A DNA stretch of 64,000 bases from Proteus columbae (GTDB taxonomy: Bacteria > Pseudomonadota > Gammaproteobacteria > Enterobacterales > Enterobacteriaceae). Shown in pieces: positions 24,565 to 34,497 of the stretch (the stretch's first letter is position 1; each line of letters begins with the position of its first letter). A program made the position numbers and the translations under genes. The DNA is taken from the NCBI RefSeq assembly GCF_002777965.1, contig NZ_NGVR01000023.1:62001-126000 (forward strand). The letters run 5' to 3'. The notes beneath the pieces are model-generated. The model did no database searches, was not told where the DNA came from, and was given only the letters and a program-made list of their open reading frames with translations.

Positions 24565-27133
24565 GAGTCGTATCTCCTTTCTCTATTTTCTTAGCATCAA
24601 ACCAAGAAATCATGCCTTGTTCCATTATTCGCTGCTGTAATTTTTGATTGAGTTTAGTGGCTTCAAGCATCTGTTTAGCACTAAATTCTGACTGCCACAA
24701 AGATAACGCTTGTGTATCTAAACCAATATCATTGGCGATATATTGTGCAAGCTCTGCATTTTGTTTGGGATTAAGTTGGCTAAAGGCAAAACGCAGATCA
24801 GGTAAGATCTGAATAAATCGTTCTTCATCCCATTGTTGTAACAAGGTATTTAAGTGATCGACTAATAACGGTAGGCGAATAACTAACTCTGGTGCTGTTC
24901 GCATCATACCGACGAAATAACCAATGGCATGTTCGGGAGAGCTGCCTGTACTAAAGGTCGTATTTAGCGCGGAAATCAATGTATTTTCGTCAATATATGA
25001 ACCTAAATAACGTAATGCATCTACAGCACCTTTTAATAAAGGCACTGTATCTAATTGACCATCAAGACGATTGAGTTGCTGATAGAAATCACATTTATAA
25101 TCATGCTGATTATTGAGTGATGGCATAAATTCAATCAATTCGCGCAAAGAGAGCAGAGCTTGTAAATTGCTTTCTTGTTGTTGCTCATCACCTTGAGCCA
25201 GTTGTTCTAAACAAAAGAAAGCTTGTGGAATAACTTGATGTAGGCGATTTTCAAGTGAAAGCTCATCAGTAATGTCAAGATATTGGCGACCTCGCCATAA
25301 ATGGATCAGTTTATGCCCACATTGAGTGAGTGACTCAAGACGAAAATCTTGCTGAATATAGCTATCTAACAGTTTAAAGAGTGATGGTATGCGTTGGTGA
25401 AGCCCAATTAATGCCACTTGGATTAATAACGTGACCGCACTCTGGCTTGAACGGCTTTGCCCTTGTTCCTCAAGCTGTTTTTCCATAGATAACAGCTTAC
25501 TTAGGGCGATGGCTTCAAGTTGAGAGCCTTTCTCTGATAATGAAATCAGCTCGCCTTCCACATTGGGTGTCCAAGCGTATTGCCACTCTTCAAATAATAG
25601 ATCTAATTGATGACCTGAAAGAAAATCAGGGCCATTTACACGGTGTGCAAAATGGATCTCTAAGAAAGCCAATAAATGTAAAAATCGACTTCTTAAGCGG
25701 TGTTGCGGGTTACGATAGACATCACACTTCGTTGTTTTTGCTAAAGTATCATCAAGCTTGAAACGAAAAGCTTTAGCTCGCTCATAGGTTTCATTAACTA
25801 AAGGAGGCGTTGCTGTGCCTAATGGAATTTTACCTAAGAGATAGCCTGAAAAGCAGGTTTTAATTTCAGTCCATAATTCGCTTTGGCTATCATCCAAACT
25901 GCCTTTAATAAAGGCACTTTGTAAACCATCAAGCAAGTCATAGCGACCTGTACCTGCGTGATCTCTTAGTAATGCGAGACGTAAACTCTGTTCAGCCGCG
26001 AGTTTTACAGCTAAATAGCTAGGTGGATTATCAAATTGTTTTTCTCTGATCGCCTGAGCCACCGAACTTAGAAAAGCGATCCCCATTTTATTGCGATAAA
26101 CTTGAGTTGGCTGTTTGGCTGCATCATTATTCTCTAATTTATCATGATGTTGTTGCATCAAACTTTGCCAAGCTTGTTGATAAAATGCTGGGGAAGGCAT
26201 GCCTGAAGCATAACCATTAAGTGCATCTAATCTGTCAAAACTGTAGCGAATAAGCCAAGCTTGTTCATTTTCGCCCATTTTTTGCATTTTAGTGAATTGC
26301 TTTTGTTCTGAGCTAGAAATGGCGAAAGATTGAGATTGTGAATTGGCCAGACCTTCAATTAATGCAAGGGTATGGAATCCCCCTGTGACGATTAAAATTT
26401 TGGCATTGGGCTCTTGCTGTTTGATGGTTTGAATATGAGTGAGCATATGTGCTTCACGTTGTGAAGAGCCTTCAGATTCAAGCACTTCAGGTTCATAATC
26501 AAGGCGTGCAAGTGCGCACCAAATAAAGGTGTCATTAAACAGTGTTTGCCAATCCGCTAAGGCTTCAATACTACGTAATTCAAAAAGATGCTCCCAAACA
26601 TCATCATGATCACGACAGTGACATTTTTGGGCTAATTGCGCGATAAACTGGCTATGTGCTAAATAACGTTCTTTTTGTAAGCTACGACTTTGTGAGTCGC
26701 TATACTCTTCGTTATTAATTTGTGCAGCCCAAGGTAAATCGATAAAACGTGTTTTGGCATTGATGCGTAAACCACCCCGCAAAGCTTGCCATTCAGGCGA
26801 ATATTCACAAAATGGAAAATAGGCAGAGTGCAGTGATTTCTCACGCTCTTCTTGGTTGCCATCATTATGCAAATACTCTGCTTGTCCCATAATCGCAACG
26901 GGAGGCAGGGTATCTTTATCTGTTAGGCTAGGAATAAGCGAATTAAAGGTATCTGGGCCTTCAATTAAAATATAATCAGGTTTTACAGTATCAATTAATG
27001 ATAAAACCGCATAAGCACAAGCAGGGCTATGGTGGCGTACAGGGGCAAAATAGAGATGTTGTTGCTGTAACGACGTCCATTTCAGTCGAGCTTGGTCAAT
27101 TCTTTCTGGCAAAGGTATTGAAGGTAACGTCAC
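24551..27133 (-). CDS. yehM: DUF5682 protein YehM
   Basis: An 860-residue protein of the DUF5682 family. It starts with GTG eight bases after AAGGGA. The N-terminal third has three conserved motifs in order: PVRHHSPACA (31-40), ILIEGPDTF (55-63) and VTGGFHTLAL (about 249-258, with H254). This order of His, Glu and a late Gly-His recalls the TraB/TIKI/ChaN hydrolase fold, so an enzyme is possible (inference). The rest is mostly helical. It follows yehL after a 99-nt gap that contains a hairpin. No function is known for E. coli YehM. Confidence 0.87.
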   Translation of the reverse strand: MTLPSIPLPERIDQARLKWTSLQQQHLYFAPVRHHSPACAYAVLSLIDTVKPDYILIEGPDTFNSLIPSLTDKDTLPPVAIMGQAEYLHNDGNQEEREKSLHSAYFPFCEYSPEWQALRGGLRINAKTRFIDLPWAAQINNEEYSDSQSRSLQKERYLAHSQFIAQLAQKCHCRDHDDVWEHLFELRSIEALADWQTLFNDTFIWCALARLDYEPEVLESEGSSQREAHMLTHIQTIKQQEPNAKILIVTGGFHTLALIEGLANSQSQSFAISSSEQKQFTKMQKMGENEQAWLIRYSFDRLDALNGYASGMPSPAFYQQAWQSLMQQHHDKLENNDAAKQPTQVYRNKMGIAFLSSVAQAIREKQFDNPPSYLAVKLAAEQSLRLALLRDHAGTGRYDLLDGLQSAFIKGSLDDSQSELWTEIKTCFSGYLLGKIPLGTATPPLVNETYERAKAFRFKLDDTLAKTTKCDVYRNPQHRLRSRFLHLLAFLEIHFAHRVNGPDFLSGHQLDLLFEEWQYAWTPNVEGELISLSEKGSQLEAIALSKLLSMEKQLEEQGQSRSSQSAVTLLIQVALIGLHQRIPSLFKLLDSYIQQDFRLESLTQCGHKLIHLWRGRQYLDITDELSLENRLHQVIPQAFFCLEQLAQGDEQQQESNLQALLSLRELIEFMPSLNNQHDYKCDFYQQLNRLDGQLDTVPLLKGAVDALRYLGSYIDENTLISALNTTFSTGSSPEHAIGYFVGMMRTAPELVIRLPLLVDHLNTLLQQWDEERFIQILPDLRFAFSQLNPKQNAELAQYIANDIGLDTQALSLWQSEFSAKQMLEATKLNQKLQQRIMEQGMISWFDAKKIEKGDTTHESE

Positions 27134-27157
27134 CGTGTCGATCCCTTTTCTGGGTGA

Positions 27158-27185
27158 AAAGGCAGAGTGAGTTAACTCTGCCTTT
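27158..27185 (-). other. Hairpin between yehL and yehM
   Basis: AAAGGCAGAGT and ACTCTGCCTTT form a perfect 11-bp stem with a 6-nt loop, followed on the minus strand by a short T-run. It could partly terminate and so lower expression of yehM-yehP-yehQ relative to yehI-yehL, or it could protect the upstream mRNA (inference). Confidence 0.65.
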
Positions 27186-27232
27186 AATAGATAAATAACG
27201 TATTTTAATGTGTAGCCACAAGTCTTAGTGTT

Positions 27233-28342
27233 TTATTGCCAAAACTCTTTTGATGCATCAAAGAAAGCTTTCCACTCTTTACTGTTTCTTGCTCTCTCTC
27301 TAGCTACGTTGTCCATGTAATAACGAATACGTTTGATATCATCAGCATTGTCTTTTAATACAACACCAATTAGTTGGCGGGCAATTGCACCTGCATTCAT
27401 TACACCATCACCTAAATAATGCGCTTCTAAAGCACAAGCATAAGCAATGTTCACGGCTTCTGCGGTTGACATAACCGCATCAGGCGTTTTGATATTGCCA
27501 CCATCTTTCGTATTACCTGAACGCAACTCTTGGAACGTTGTAACCAGTAATTCCACAACATCCGCTGGAACAGTGACTTCATTTGCTAAAGAGCCTAATT
27601 CATTCTCAAGCTGTGATTGGATCAAGCTAATTTCAAATGCAGGATCACGAATAGGTTTCACAGTTTCAAAGTTAAAACGGCGCTTTAATGCAGCTGACAT
27701 TTCATGAACACCACGATCACGTAAGTTTGCTGTGCCGATAAGGTTAAATCCCGGTTTTGCACTAATACGTGCACCATCACCCATTTCAGGGATCATCAAT
27801 TGTTTCTCTGACATCAAGGAAACCAGCACATCCTGAATTTCAGGAGGGCAACGGGTTATCTCTTCAAAGCGAACAATTTTACCTTGCAACATACCTTGAT
27901 AAAGCGGTGAGCCAACTAAAGCGCGTTCTGTTGGACCTTCCGCTAATAGCAATGCATAGTTCCAAGAATATTTAATATGATCTTCTGTTGTGCCGGCGGT
28001 ACCTTGGATAGTTAATCCTGAATCACCACTGATGGCGGCAGCAAAAAGCTCTGAAAGCATCGATTTTGCTGTACCGGGTTCACCAACCAGCATCAAACCT
28101 TGTTTACCTAATAATGTGACAATTGCACGATCAACCAATGCATCATCGCCGAAAAACTTAGGTGTGATGCCTAATGCATCATCACCTAAAATAAATTGGC
28201 GTACAGCACGAGGAGAGCGAAGCCATCCTTGTGGTTTAGGATTATTAGCATCAGCTTTTGTTAAACGCTCTAACTCTTGAGCAAATCGAACCTCAGCGCT
28301 TTCCCTAATTGCTTGTTGATCTGCGGGTGCTTTTTTAGCCAT
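27233..28342 (-). CDS. yehL: MoxR-type AAA+ ATPase YehL
   Basis: A 369-residue AAA+ ATPase. Walker A is GEPGTAKS at 87-94, Walker B is IVRFEE at 156-161, sensor 1 is the GTAN segment near residue 205, and an arginine-finger-type ALKRRF lies near residue 220. The lid domain follows (AVNIAYACALEAHYLGDG). MoxR ATPases form hexamers that remodel partner complexes with VWA proteins, here most likely YehP. The gene lies 25 nt after yehI, so they share an mRNA. Confidence 0.92.
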   Translation of the reverse strand: MAKKAPADQQAIRESAEVRFAQELERLTKADANNPKPQGWLRSPRAVRQFILGDDALGITPKFFGDDALVDRAIVTLLGKQGLMLVGEPGTAKSMLSELFAAAISGDSGLTIQGTAGTTEDHIKYSWNYALLLAEGPTERALVGSPLYQGMLQGKIVRFEEITRCPPEIQDVLVSLMSEKQLMIPEMGDGARISAKPGFNLIGTANLRDRGVHEMSAALKRRFNFETVKPIRDPAFEISLIQSQLENELGSLANEVTVPADVVELLVTTFQELRSGNTKDGGNIKTPDAVMSTAEAVNIAYACALEAHYLGDGVMNAGAIARQLIGVVLKDNADDIKRIRYYMDNVARERARNSKEWKAFFDASKEFWQ

Positions 28343-28367
28343 ATCTTTTCCTAATTATCCCTATTTT

Positions 28368-31300
28368 TTACCAAGGTGTTTTCTTTTCCCATTCAGGATC
28401 AAATCCTGCACAAGCTTCAGCGACTTTTAGATAATCGGCATAACTTTCTGCTAATAGAATAGGTGGTACATCTTTTAGCTCAACATTATTGCGATCCCAA
28501 TAATCTTGCTGATTTTTTTCGAAACTTAAATCAAATAAAACAGCTGGAATGTTTTCTTCTGGTACATAACTACCACTGAAACCAATATTGACGTAATAGT
28601 TTAAACTAGAGAAGAATTTGTAATAGTGAGAGAACGAACCACCATCTTCAGCTGGCCCACGTTGATAGCCCATTTTGGTTAAAATGCCACGTAGCGTGAA
28701 GGTATCTGTGATCCAACCTTTTCTATCTTCAATCTCAGTCAGTTTTAGATCTAACTCAGGGATTTTATGTTCCATTTGTGAGAACAAGAATTTCACTTTG
28801 TAATCTTTGAAATGAGCCATCCATGCCTTACGTTCATCTTCATTAACCAATGCTGCGTGAGCAAGCTGGATCAACGAATCATTTTGTAAAGTCACTTCAT
28901 CATCTTCTAGATCAAGCAATGCACCGTCATCAGAAGGGCGGAATGTATTGATAACCTTGCCATCTTTCACTTCTTGCCAAACTAGTTGTTCAATCAGTTT
29001 ATGCATAATTGGGTGAGCTAAGATATATTCTTGCCAATCCGCACTTAACCACTGACGTTGAGCACACATTGCTTCATATAAGCGCACACTTTGTAGCTCA
29101 ATAACTTGTTTAAGTTCTTTTTTGCTTGAAGTGAAGAGTTTTTTCGCTTCTTTGATAAGCTCTGCATCGTCATTTTTACGCGCAGCAGGTAAGGCTTTAA
29201 CTTCTTTACCTTCAGGATTAAACAACACCAGTTTTTGTTTTGCATCCATCTTCGCGGTAAAGATGCGCTCGCCATATTCCAGTACTAATGTACCTGTATC
29301 ATCAAAGCCAGCAGTTGGAATGGTTCTATCTGCTAATTCATCTGAACTCCAACCATTACGTTCAGCAATTTGCGTGACTAAATTACGCGCTTTTTCTTGA
29401 ACAGATGCAGTGCGATAACGACGTGATAATGAAAGAAGAAGCTGAATGATAATTGGATCATTGCTTGACGCTACGGCATCAATCATGGCTTCAATTTGCG
29501 CACGGCGCTGATAGTGATCACGCATATAGTTACGTAATACAGATACCGCAACGTGGCCTTCTATACCGCAAATCAGGGCAAGCATACCTTTATCACTAAT
29601 GGCAGAGCCTAAATAACGACGTAGCACCTCGTTTTTAATCTCTTCAATCACTTGCTCTAAAGTATAGGTTTCATATTTAGCATAATATTCAGGATAACGT
29701 TTAGCCCAATCTTTGTATTGGGTTAAGCGAGAAGGGGCATGCTTTCGCGCTTCTAGCATCGCTTCTTCAAGTGTCGGTCCTTTAATATCTTGGGCAACAA
29801 AGGTATGCAGAATAAAGCTTGAAAGTTTATGTTGGCTATCGGTAGAAAGCAGCCCGATATAACGTTGTAATAACGCGTTTCCTCCTGGCATTTTTAGTTT
29901 TACTGCCAGAATAATCCACCAACGAATAATCGCTGGATCAACTGCTTTTTTGTTTTCCCACGTTAGTGCAGGAATAGCATCAAAGTTAAACCAAGCAAGG
30001 CTTGCAGGTGCTTTGGCTTTAAGACCTTTTTCAGCTTCAGCTAATAAGGTTTTTGGTGATAAATAACTTGAGATATCTTCACCAAGTTCCTCTAACGCCG
30101 TTAATAAAGAGGCACGTACTACTTCGCGTTTCTCTTTTTTCAATAAAGCATTCAATGCAGGTAATGATTCTGGATTTTTTAAACGTGCCAACCACTCAAT
30201 CGCGGTAATGCGAATTTCTTGTTTTGCAGAAGATAAACCTTCTTGAGCACTTGTATGAATATTTGGCAGTGTCTCAAGTAAATTTTGCGCTGAAACACGG
30301 TGCATTTTATTTTCAGCCAATGCCAGTTCCATAATTCGAGGCACGAATTGTGCTGGAATGGTAGGGAAACGACCTAATACTTTAATGCCTTGTGAAATTT
30401 CAAACTGGCGATAGCGACGCTCACTTTGACTTGGCATTAAATTCAGGGCTTCAGCGATATAATCTGGATGTTGAGAGAAGAAAGGCCAAATTTGCTCTGG
30501 TCTACGGAAGCGTTTTAAACCATCTTCATAAGATTCTAAGCATAATGCAGCAGTCAGGCGAGCCGCATTTTTAAAGTTGCAACGTTGTAGCACATCTTCA
30601 AGGTGACGCAATTCAATATCACTAAACAAGCGCTCAGGAATTTCGCCATTAAAATAATGGGAAGAGAAGTGATCGGCATGTTGGCGATTATTAACTATTA
30701 CACGCACAGCATGGAACAGCGTGTATTCAGGTAAATTAGGAATACGGTTTTTATGTTTAATAATTTGAATTTCATTCGACTGAATACTGCCTTGCCCACT
30801 ATTCAGTTTATCTACTATTGCACGACACTCTTTTTCATCTATTTTAGATAAATCTTTTAAATGACGTTGTGCCCAATTATAAGTGTGTTTTGATGTTTTG
30901 TTTTCTTCAATTTCACGCTCAGCATTTTCTTTGGCTTTGATCAATAGCTCATTGAGGTTATTGACCATCATATCGCGAACGCTATCAGGTAATGGTGTGT
31001 CTTCTAATGGAGTAAAATCAGGAGCCTCAATTGCCTCTACGGTATTGGCATCTTCTGCAACATTAAAACGTAGCAGGGCGCTTTCAATACTTTTCATTAC
31101 CGCTTTTGAGGTTTCATGTTTTAACGCTTCTTCAAGTACATCGCGGTTTTCACCTTGGCGTGCAAATAAATCTGCTGCTTGAGTACGTTGCTTGGGTGTG
31201 CCATTCATTAAAACATGGGTAAGGTTTTCTTTAACAATTTCAGGCGGTAAGGTAACTAAAATTGGCTCTGCGGTTTTTTTAACGGTTTTTAAGCTGCTGG

Positions 31301-32096
31301 TGGCAAGTAACACAATAATATCAGCAAAAGTATCACGTAATACGGTATTTTTATTGAGGTAATTAATTAACTCAACTAAGCCATTTGCTGATAATTTTTC
31401 AATTAATTCTGTTCTAACAAACTCTTGATGTGAAAGTAGGTAGTCTTTTAAATCACTTAATTCATAAATACGCTTAAGATTAGTTGCGTAGTATTCAGAA
31501 ATATCTTTTCTATCAAACACAGCAAATAGGGCATTTTCACCTGCAATATTGGCCTCTTTTTCGACCATATTAGCGATAAATTCCATATTCCAATGTTTAC
31601 GGTGTTCTAAGTTTAGATTACGCGCATTTTCATAGGTGTTATAAAATACGTCAATAAGCAGATAAAGCACCCAAGATGGCACTTCTTTTGTGGTTATTTT
31701 TATATTGATATCTTGGCAAGCAGCCGCCAGCACTTTGCCGTAACGAGCCACTTGTTCTGCTGAAAAGCCATCACCGACTTTAGAATAGAGTTTGTGTCGT
31801 GCATTTAGCCCTTGCGTGATAATTTTACTGTATTTTCCTGTGTTTACGCTATGTGCATACCACCACTCTAACGTACCCGGTTTATCAAAGTAAACTGCCG
31901 CTTTTGAGGCATCCAGCTTATTTAATTCAAAAAGCACTTCAGGATTTTCACCTGTAAGGACATAATTTAACGCACGTTTAGGTAATCCTTCATCAAATAC
32001 AGCAAGTAATACGAGGGATTCTTGGAGGTGTTTTTCAGTAATTGCGACGTCTTTTTTCCCAAAAATTGGGAAAATGTCTAAGATTTTTTTTATCAC
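28368..32096 (-). CDS. yehI: DUF4132 giant protein YehI (MolR family)
   Basis: A 1242-residue cytosolic protein, first gene of the operon. The middle contains HEAT/armadillo-like helical repeats (about 600-690, with MELALAENKMHRVSAQNLL and WLARLKNPESLPALNALLKK). The C-terminal part (about 1050-1200) is the DUF4132 domain with GWITDTFTLRGILTKMGY, SFSHYYKFFSSLNYYVNIGFSGS and YVPEENIPAV. Such length and repeats suit a scaffold or a target for the MoxR/VWA pair. E. coli YehI was once linked to molybdate (molR), but its role is not established. Promoter elements upstream are not clear. Confidence 0.9.
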   Translation of the reverse strand: MIKKILDIFPIFGKKDVAITEKHLQESLVLLAVFDEGLPKRALNYVLTGENPEVLFELNKLDASKAAVYFDKPGTLEWWYAHSVNTGKYSKIITQGLNARHKLYSKVGDGFSAEQVARYGKVLAAACQDINIKITTKEVPSWVLYLLIDVFYNTYENARNLNLEHRKHWNMEFIANMVEKEANIAGENALFAVFDRKDISEYYATNLKRIYELSDLKDYLLSHQEFVRTELIEKLSANGLVELINYLNKNTVLRDTFADIIVLLATSSLKTVKKTAEPILVTLPPEIVKENLTHVLMNGTPKQRTQAADLFARQGENRDVLEEALKHETSKAVMKSIESALLRFNVAEDANTVEAIEAPDFTPLEDTPLPDSVRDMMVNNLNELLIKAKENAEREIEENKTSKHTYNWAQRHLKDLSKIDEKECRAIVDKLNSGQGSIQSNEIQIIKHKNRIPNLPEYTLFHAVRVIVNNRQHADHFSSHYFNGEIPERLFSDIELRHLEDVLQRCNFKNAARLTAALCLESYEDGLKRFRRPEQIWPFFSQHPDYIAEALNLMPSQSERRYRQFEISQGIKVLGRFPTIPAQFVPRIMELALAENKMHRVSAQNLLETLPNIHTSAQEGLSSAKQEIRITAIEWLARLKNPESLPALNALLKKEKREVVRASLLTALEELGEDISSYLSPKTLLAEAEKGLKAKAPASLAWFNFDAIPALTWENKKAVDPAIIRWWIILAVKLKMPGGNALLQRYIGLLSTDSQHKLSSFILHTFVAQDIKGPTLEEAMLEARKHAPSRLTQYKDWAKRYPEYYAKYETYTLEQVIEEIKNEVLRRYLGSAISDKGMLALICGIEGHVAVSVLRNYMRDHYQRRAQIEAMIDAVASSNDPIIIQLLLSLSRRYRTASVQEKARNLVTQIAERNGWSSDELADRTIPTAGFDDTGTLVLEYGERIFTAKMDAKQKLVLFNPEGKEVKALPAARKNDDAELIKEAKKLFTSSKKELKQVIELQSVRLYEAMCAQRQWLSADWQEYILAHPIMHKLIEQLVWQEVKDGKVINTFRPSDDGALLDLEDDEVTLQNDSLIQLAHAALVNEDERKAWMAHFKDYKVKFLFSQMEHKIPELDLKLTEIEDRKGWITDTFTLRGILTKMGYQRGPAEDGGSFSHYYKFFSSLNYYVNIGFSGSYVPEENIPAVLFDLSFEKNQQDYWDRNNVELKDVPPILLAESYADYLKVAEACAGFDPEWEKKTPW

Positions 32097-32431
32097 GCCA
32101 GTTCCTTAAGCTATGTATGGATAAACAGTTTTTTTTACCATGAAATAGCGATGCGAACAATTTGATTATCACTACCATAAATAAAGACAAGAGGTGTTAT
32201 TGGTTAAATTAATAGAGATAAACGCTAAAAAAAAACACTATTCTTTATTAATATTCAACTCACCACTATATAAAAGGATATATCAGGAAAAAGTGCTGAA
32301 AATGAAGAAATGAGAATAAAGGTGTTTTTTGTGGAATTTAAAAAGTTTAAGAATTGTCTGTTAAGGAAAATAAGCGTTAACACTTAGCTAAATTGATTAA
32401 AAAATAACAGCAAAAAATGAGACCAATTGTA
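32097..32431. other. Region upstream of yehI, no gene
   Basis: About 335 bp, very AT-rich, with no open frame that looks real. The promoter of the yeh operon must lie here, since the gene upstream ends in a terminator at 32432-32466, but I see no strong -35/-10 pair or operator. Confidence 0.5.
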
Positions 32432-32466
32432 AGAGAAAATCCCGTACCTTTTATTCAGTGCGGGAT
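32432..32466 (-). terminator. Terminator after the MFS gene
   Basis: On the minus strand ATCCCGCAC and GTACGGGAT pair with one mismatch around a 10-nt loop and are followed by TTTTCTC. The hairpin starts eight bases past the stop codon. Confidence 0.7.
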
Positions 32467-32473
32467 ACATTTA

Positions 32474-33604
32474 CTATTTTATCATTTGACGAGAAAAAGA
32501 GAGTAACAATGAACCTAGACTACAAATCAGTAAAGTGATCGCTAAACTTTGTCCCCATCCTGCCAGTGCAAGCCCTCCACCAATTAACAGATAGTAGAAC
32601 AAGCCTAATAATGCTCCCGCAGTGCCTAATCTGTCTTTATATTGTGCTAATGCCGTGGCTAAGATATTTGGAATAGCAATGCCATAAGCAACAACACTCG
32701 TCATCATTGGAATAATAAAGCTAATGTGGTTACGTAATAAATAAACACCCACAGCACTGACTAATGCTATAAAACTCGCGAGTAAAACTAATTTTTCACA
32801 TTGCCAATGGCGGTTTAATAGTGCTTTATTAATATAAGAACCAATACCTACACCAATTGCCAATATAATACCGCTATAACCAAAAGTACTTGCACTATAA
32901 CCTTGATTATCAAACATAAAAGGAGCCAATTGATAATAAGCAAATAGGCTGATATTAAAAAAGGCAATTAATAATACTGTTTTAGCAATTTGCTTATCTT
33001 TAAGCATTTTTATTGCAGTTTCTCCTAACGGCGCTGTTTTCACTGTTTCAGGGCGACTTTCAGGTAAAGAAAAAGTGCTCCATAACAGTAAAATCACAGC
33101 AAGAAGGGCAAGGCCACTAAATACACCTTGGTAACCGGCGTAACTCACTAATAATGAACCACTTAGCATTCCAATTGCTGGACTTAGAGCGATAGCTGCC
33201 CCCATAACAGAGAAAACTTTAGCCAGTTCATCACCACTATACACATCACGCATAATGGTTTGTGTGCCGACTGAGCCTACCGCAGCACCAAAAGCGGAAA
33301 GCATACGCAATCCAAGTAAGACTGAAAAATCTTGTGTTATAAAAACACCAAGACAAGCAACAGCATAAATAAACAATCCAGCTAACATTGTCGGACGACG
33401 ACCAATGACATCACATAATCGACCCCATATAATGACGCCCAATGCAAACGCAAAGAAATAGAGCGAAAGTGTTTGTCCAGCCTCGTTTGCACTGACATGA
33501 AAGCCGTTTGCAATATCAGTAAGTGCTGGGCTATAAATGGTTTCTGCAATTTGTGGAAACATCATTAACGCAATTGCTAACCATAAAGAGAGTTTTTTGT
33601 TCAT
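32474..33604 (-). CDS. MFS efflux transporter, Bcr/CflA-like
   Basis: A 376-residue major facilitator protein with about 12 hydrophobic segments. The DHA1 family signature after the second span is GRLCDVIGRRPTMLAG (about 60-75), and the first span ends in the PQIAETIYSPALTDIA segment typical of Bcr/CflA exporters. The substrate cannot be told. It is divergent from an AraC-type regulator (99-bp gap), an arrangement like nimT-nimR in E. coli, where a regulator controls its own drug exporter. Confidence 0.88.
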   Translation of the reverse strand: MNKKLSLWLAIALMMFPQIAETIYSPALTDIANGFHVSANEAGQTLSLYFFAFALGVIIWGRLCDVIGRRPTMLAGLFIYAVACLGVFITQDFSVLLGLRMLSAFGAAVGSVGTQTIMRDVYSGDELAKVFSVMGAAIALSPAIGMLSGSLLVSYAGYQGVFSGLALLAVILLLWSTFSLPESRPETVKTAPLGETAIKMLKDKQIAKTVLLIAFFNISLFAYYQLAPFMFDNQGYSASTFGYSGIILAIGVGIGSYINKALLNRHWQCEKLVLLASFIALVSAVGVYLLRNHISFIIPMMTSVVAYGIAIPNILATALAQYKDRLGTAGALLGLFYYLLIGGGLALAGWGQSLAITLLICSLGSLLLSFSRQMIK

Positions 33605-33656
33605 CTTTTTTATCCTACATCCTTAAATCTTGATGAACAGAATACAGAGATAATGA

Positions 33657-33682
33657 ATGTCTTGTTATAAACATAAAGACAT
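33657..33682. promoter_or_regulatory. Inverted repeat between the MFS and AraC genes
   Basis: ATGTCTT and AAGACAT frame the inner palindrome TGTT-ATA-AACA. The nested inverted repeat lies in the 99-bp divergent gap, just before the AraC-gene start, and is a good candidate operator for that regulator. Confidence 0.5.
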
Positions 33683-33703
33683 ATTATTTTTCAAATAGGA
33701 CAA

Positions 33704-34468
33704 GTGATGGCTTGGCTTAATCAATACGACCACTTTGTGCCAGAAGAGCATCTTGCATCAGTCGTTGGTATTGCAGCAGAAATGGGAAAACACGACTCAG
33801 GATTTCATTCTCATGATAGAGGGCAGTTATTATTTACGCAGTCAGGATGTATGCGCATTACTTTGGCTTCCCGCGTTTCTGTATTACCTCCCATGAGGAT
33901 TGCGTGGATCCCCCCGAGACTTGAACATCGAGTCGAAATGTATGCCTCTGTTGGATATCGTTCAGTTTATATTAATGAAGAATTTCATGATAATTTTCCA
34001 AATGAGAGCGAGATCTTAACGATTTCACCTCTTTTACGAGAAATATTAGAACGAATTTCTATTGCTGATTTTGATACTCAATGGGAAGAAGGGCGCTACG
34101 CCAATTTATTAGCTGTTTTCTTTGATGAAATCGCTCAGGCACCGCGGCAACCTAATCATTTATTTATGCCTAAAGATAGGCGGCTAAGTCGTTTATCCTT
34201 TGATGATTTACCGCCAGCACTACAAGAAATGGCAAAGTATGTGGGGGCGAGTGAAAAAACGATCACACGCTTATTTTACAAAGAAACAGGACTAAGCTAT
34301 CAACAATGGCGACAACAATGGCGGTTAATGAAAGCCATTGAATTATTAGCTACCCATCATCGCTATATTGATATTAGCCAGATATTAGGATTTGCCAGTG
34401 ACAGTGCTTTTATTACTTTTTTCAAAAAAATGACAGGGCAAACACCGCAAGAATATTTGAAAAGCTGA
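33704..34468 (+). CDS. AraC-family transcription regulator
   Basis: A 254-residue protein with an N-terminal cupin-like sensor domain (about 15-120, HSHDRGQLLFTQSG and WIPPRLEHRVEMYAS) and a C-terminal pair of helix-turn-helix units (about 160-254; MAKYVGASEKTITRLFYKETGLSYQQW and ISQILGFASDSAFITFFKKMTGQTPQEYL). The layout matches the NimR-type subgroup that controls a neighbouring exporter. It probably acts on the divergent MFS gene and on itself through 33657-33682. Confidence 0.88.
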   Translation: MMAWLNQYDHFVPEEHLASVVGIAAEMGKHDSGFHSHDRGQLLFTQSGCMRITLASRVSVLPPMRIAWIPPRLEHRVEMYASVGYRSVYINEEFHDNFPNESEILTISPLLREILERISIADFDTQWEEGRYANLLAVFFDEIAQAPRQPNHLFMPKDRRLSRLSFDDLPPALQEMAKYVGASEKTITRLFYKETGLSYQQWRQQWRLMKAIELLATHHRYIDISQILGFASDSAFITFFKKMTGQTPQEYLKS

Positions 34469-34497
34469 TTGGATTTTATTGATAAGTTTAAAACATA

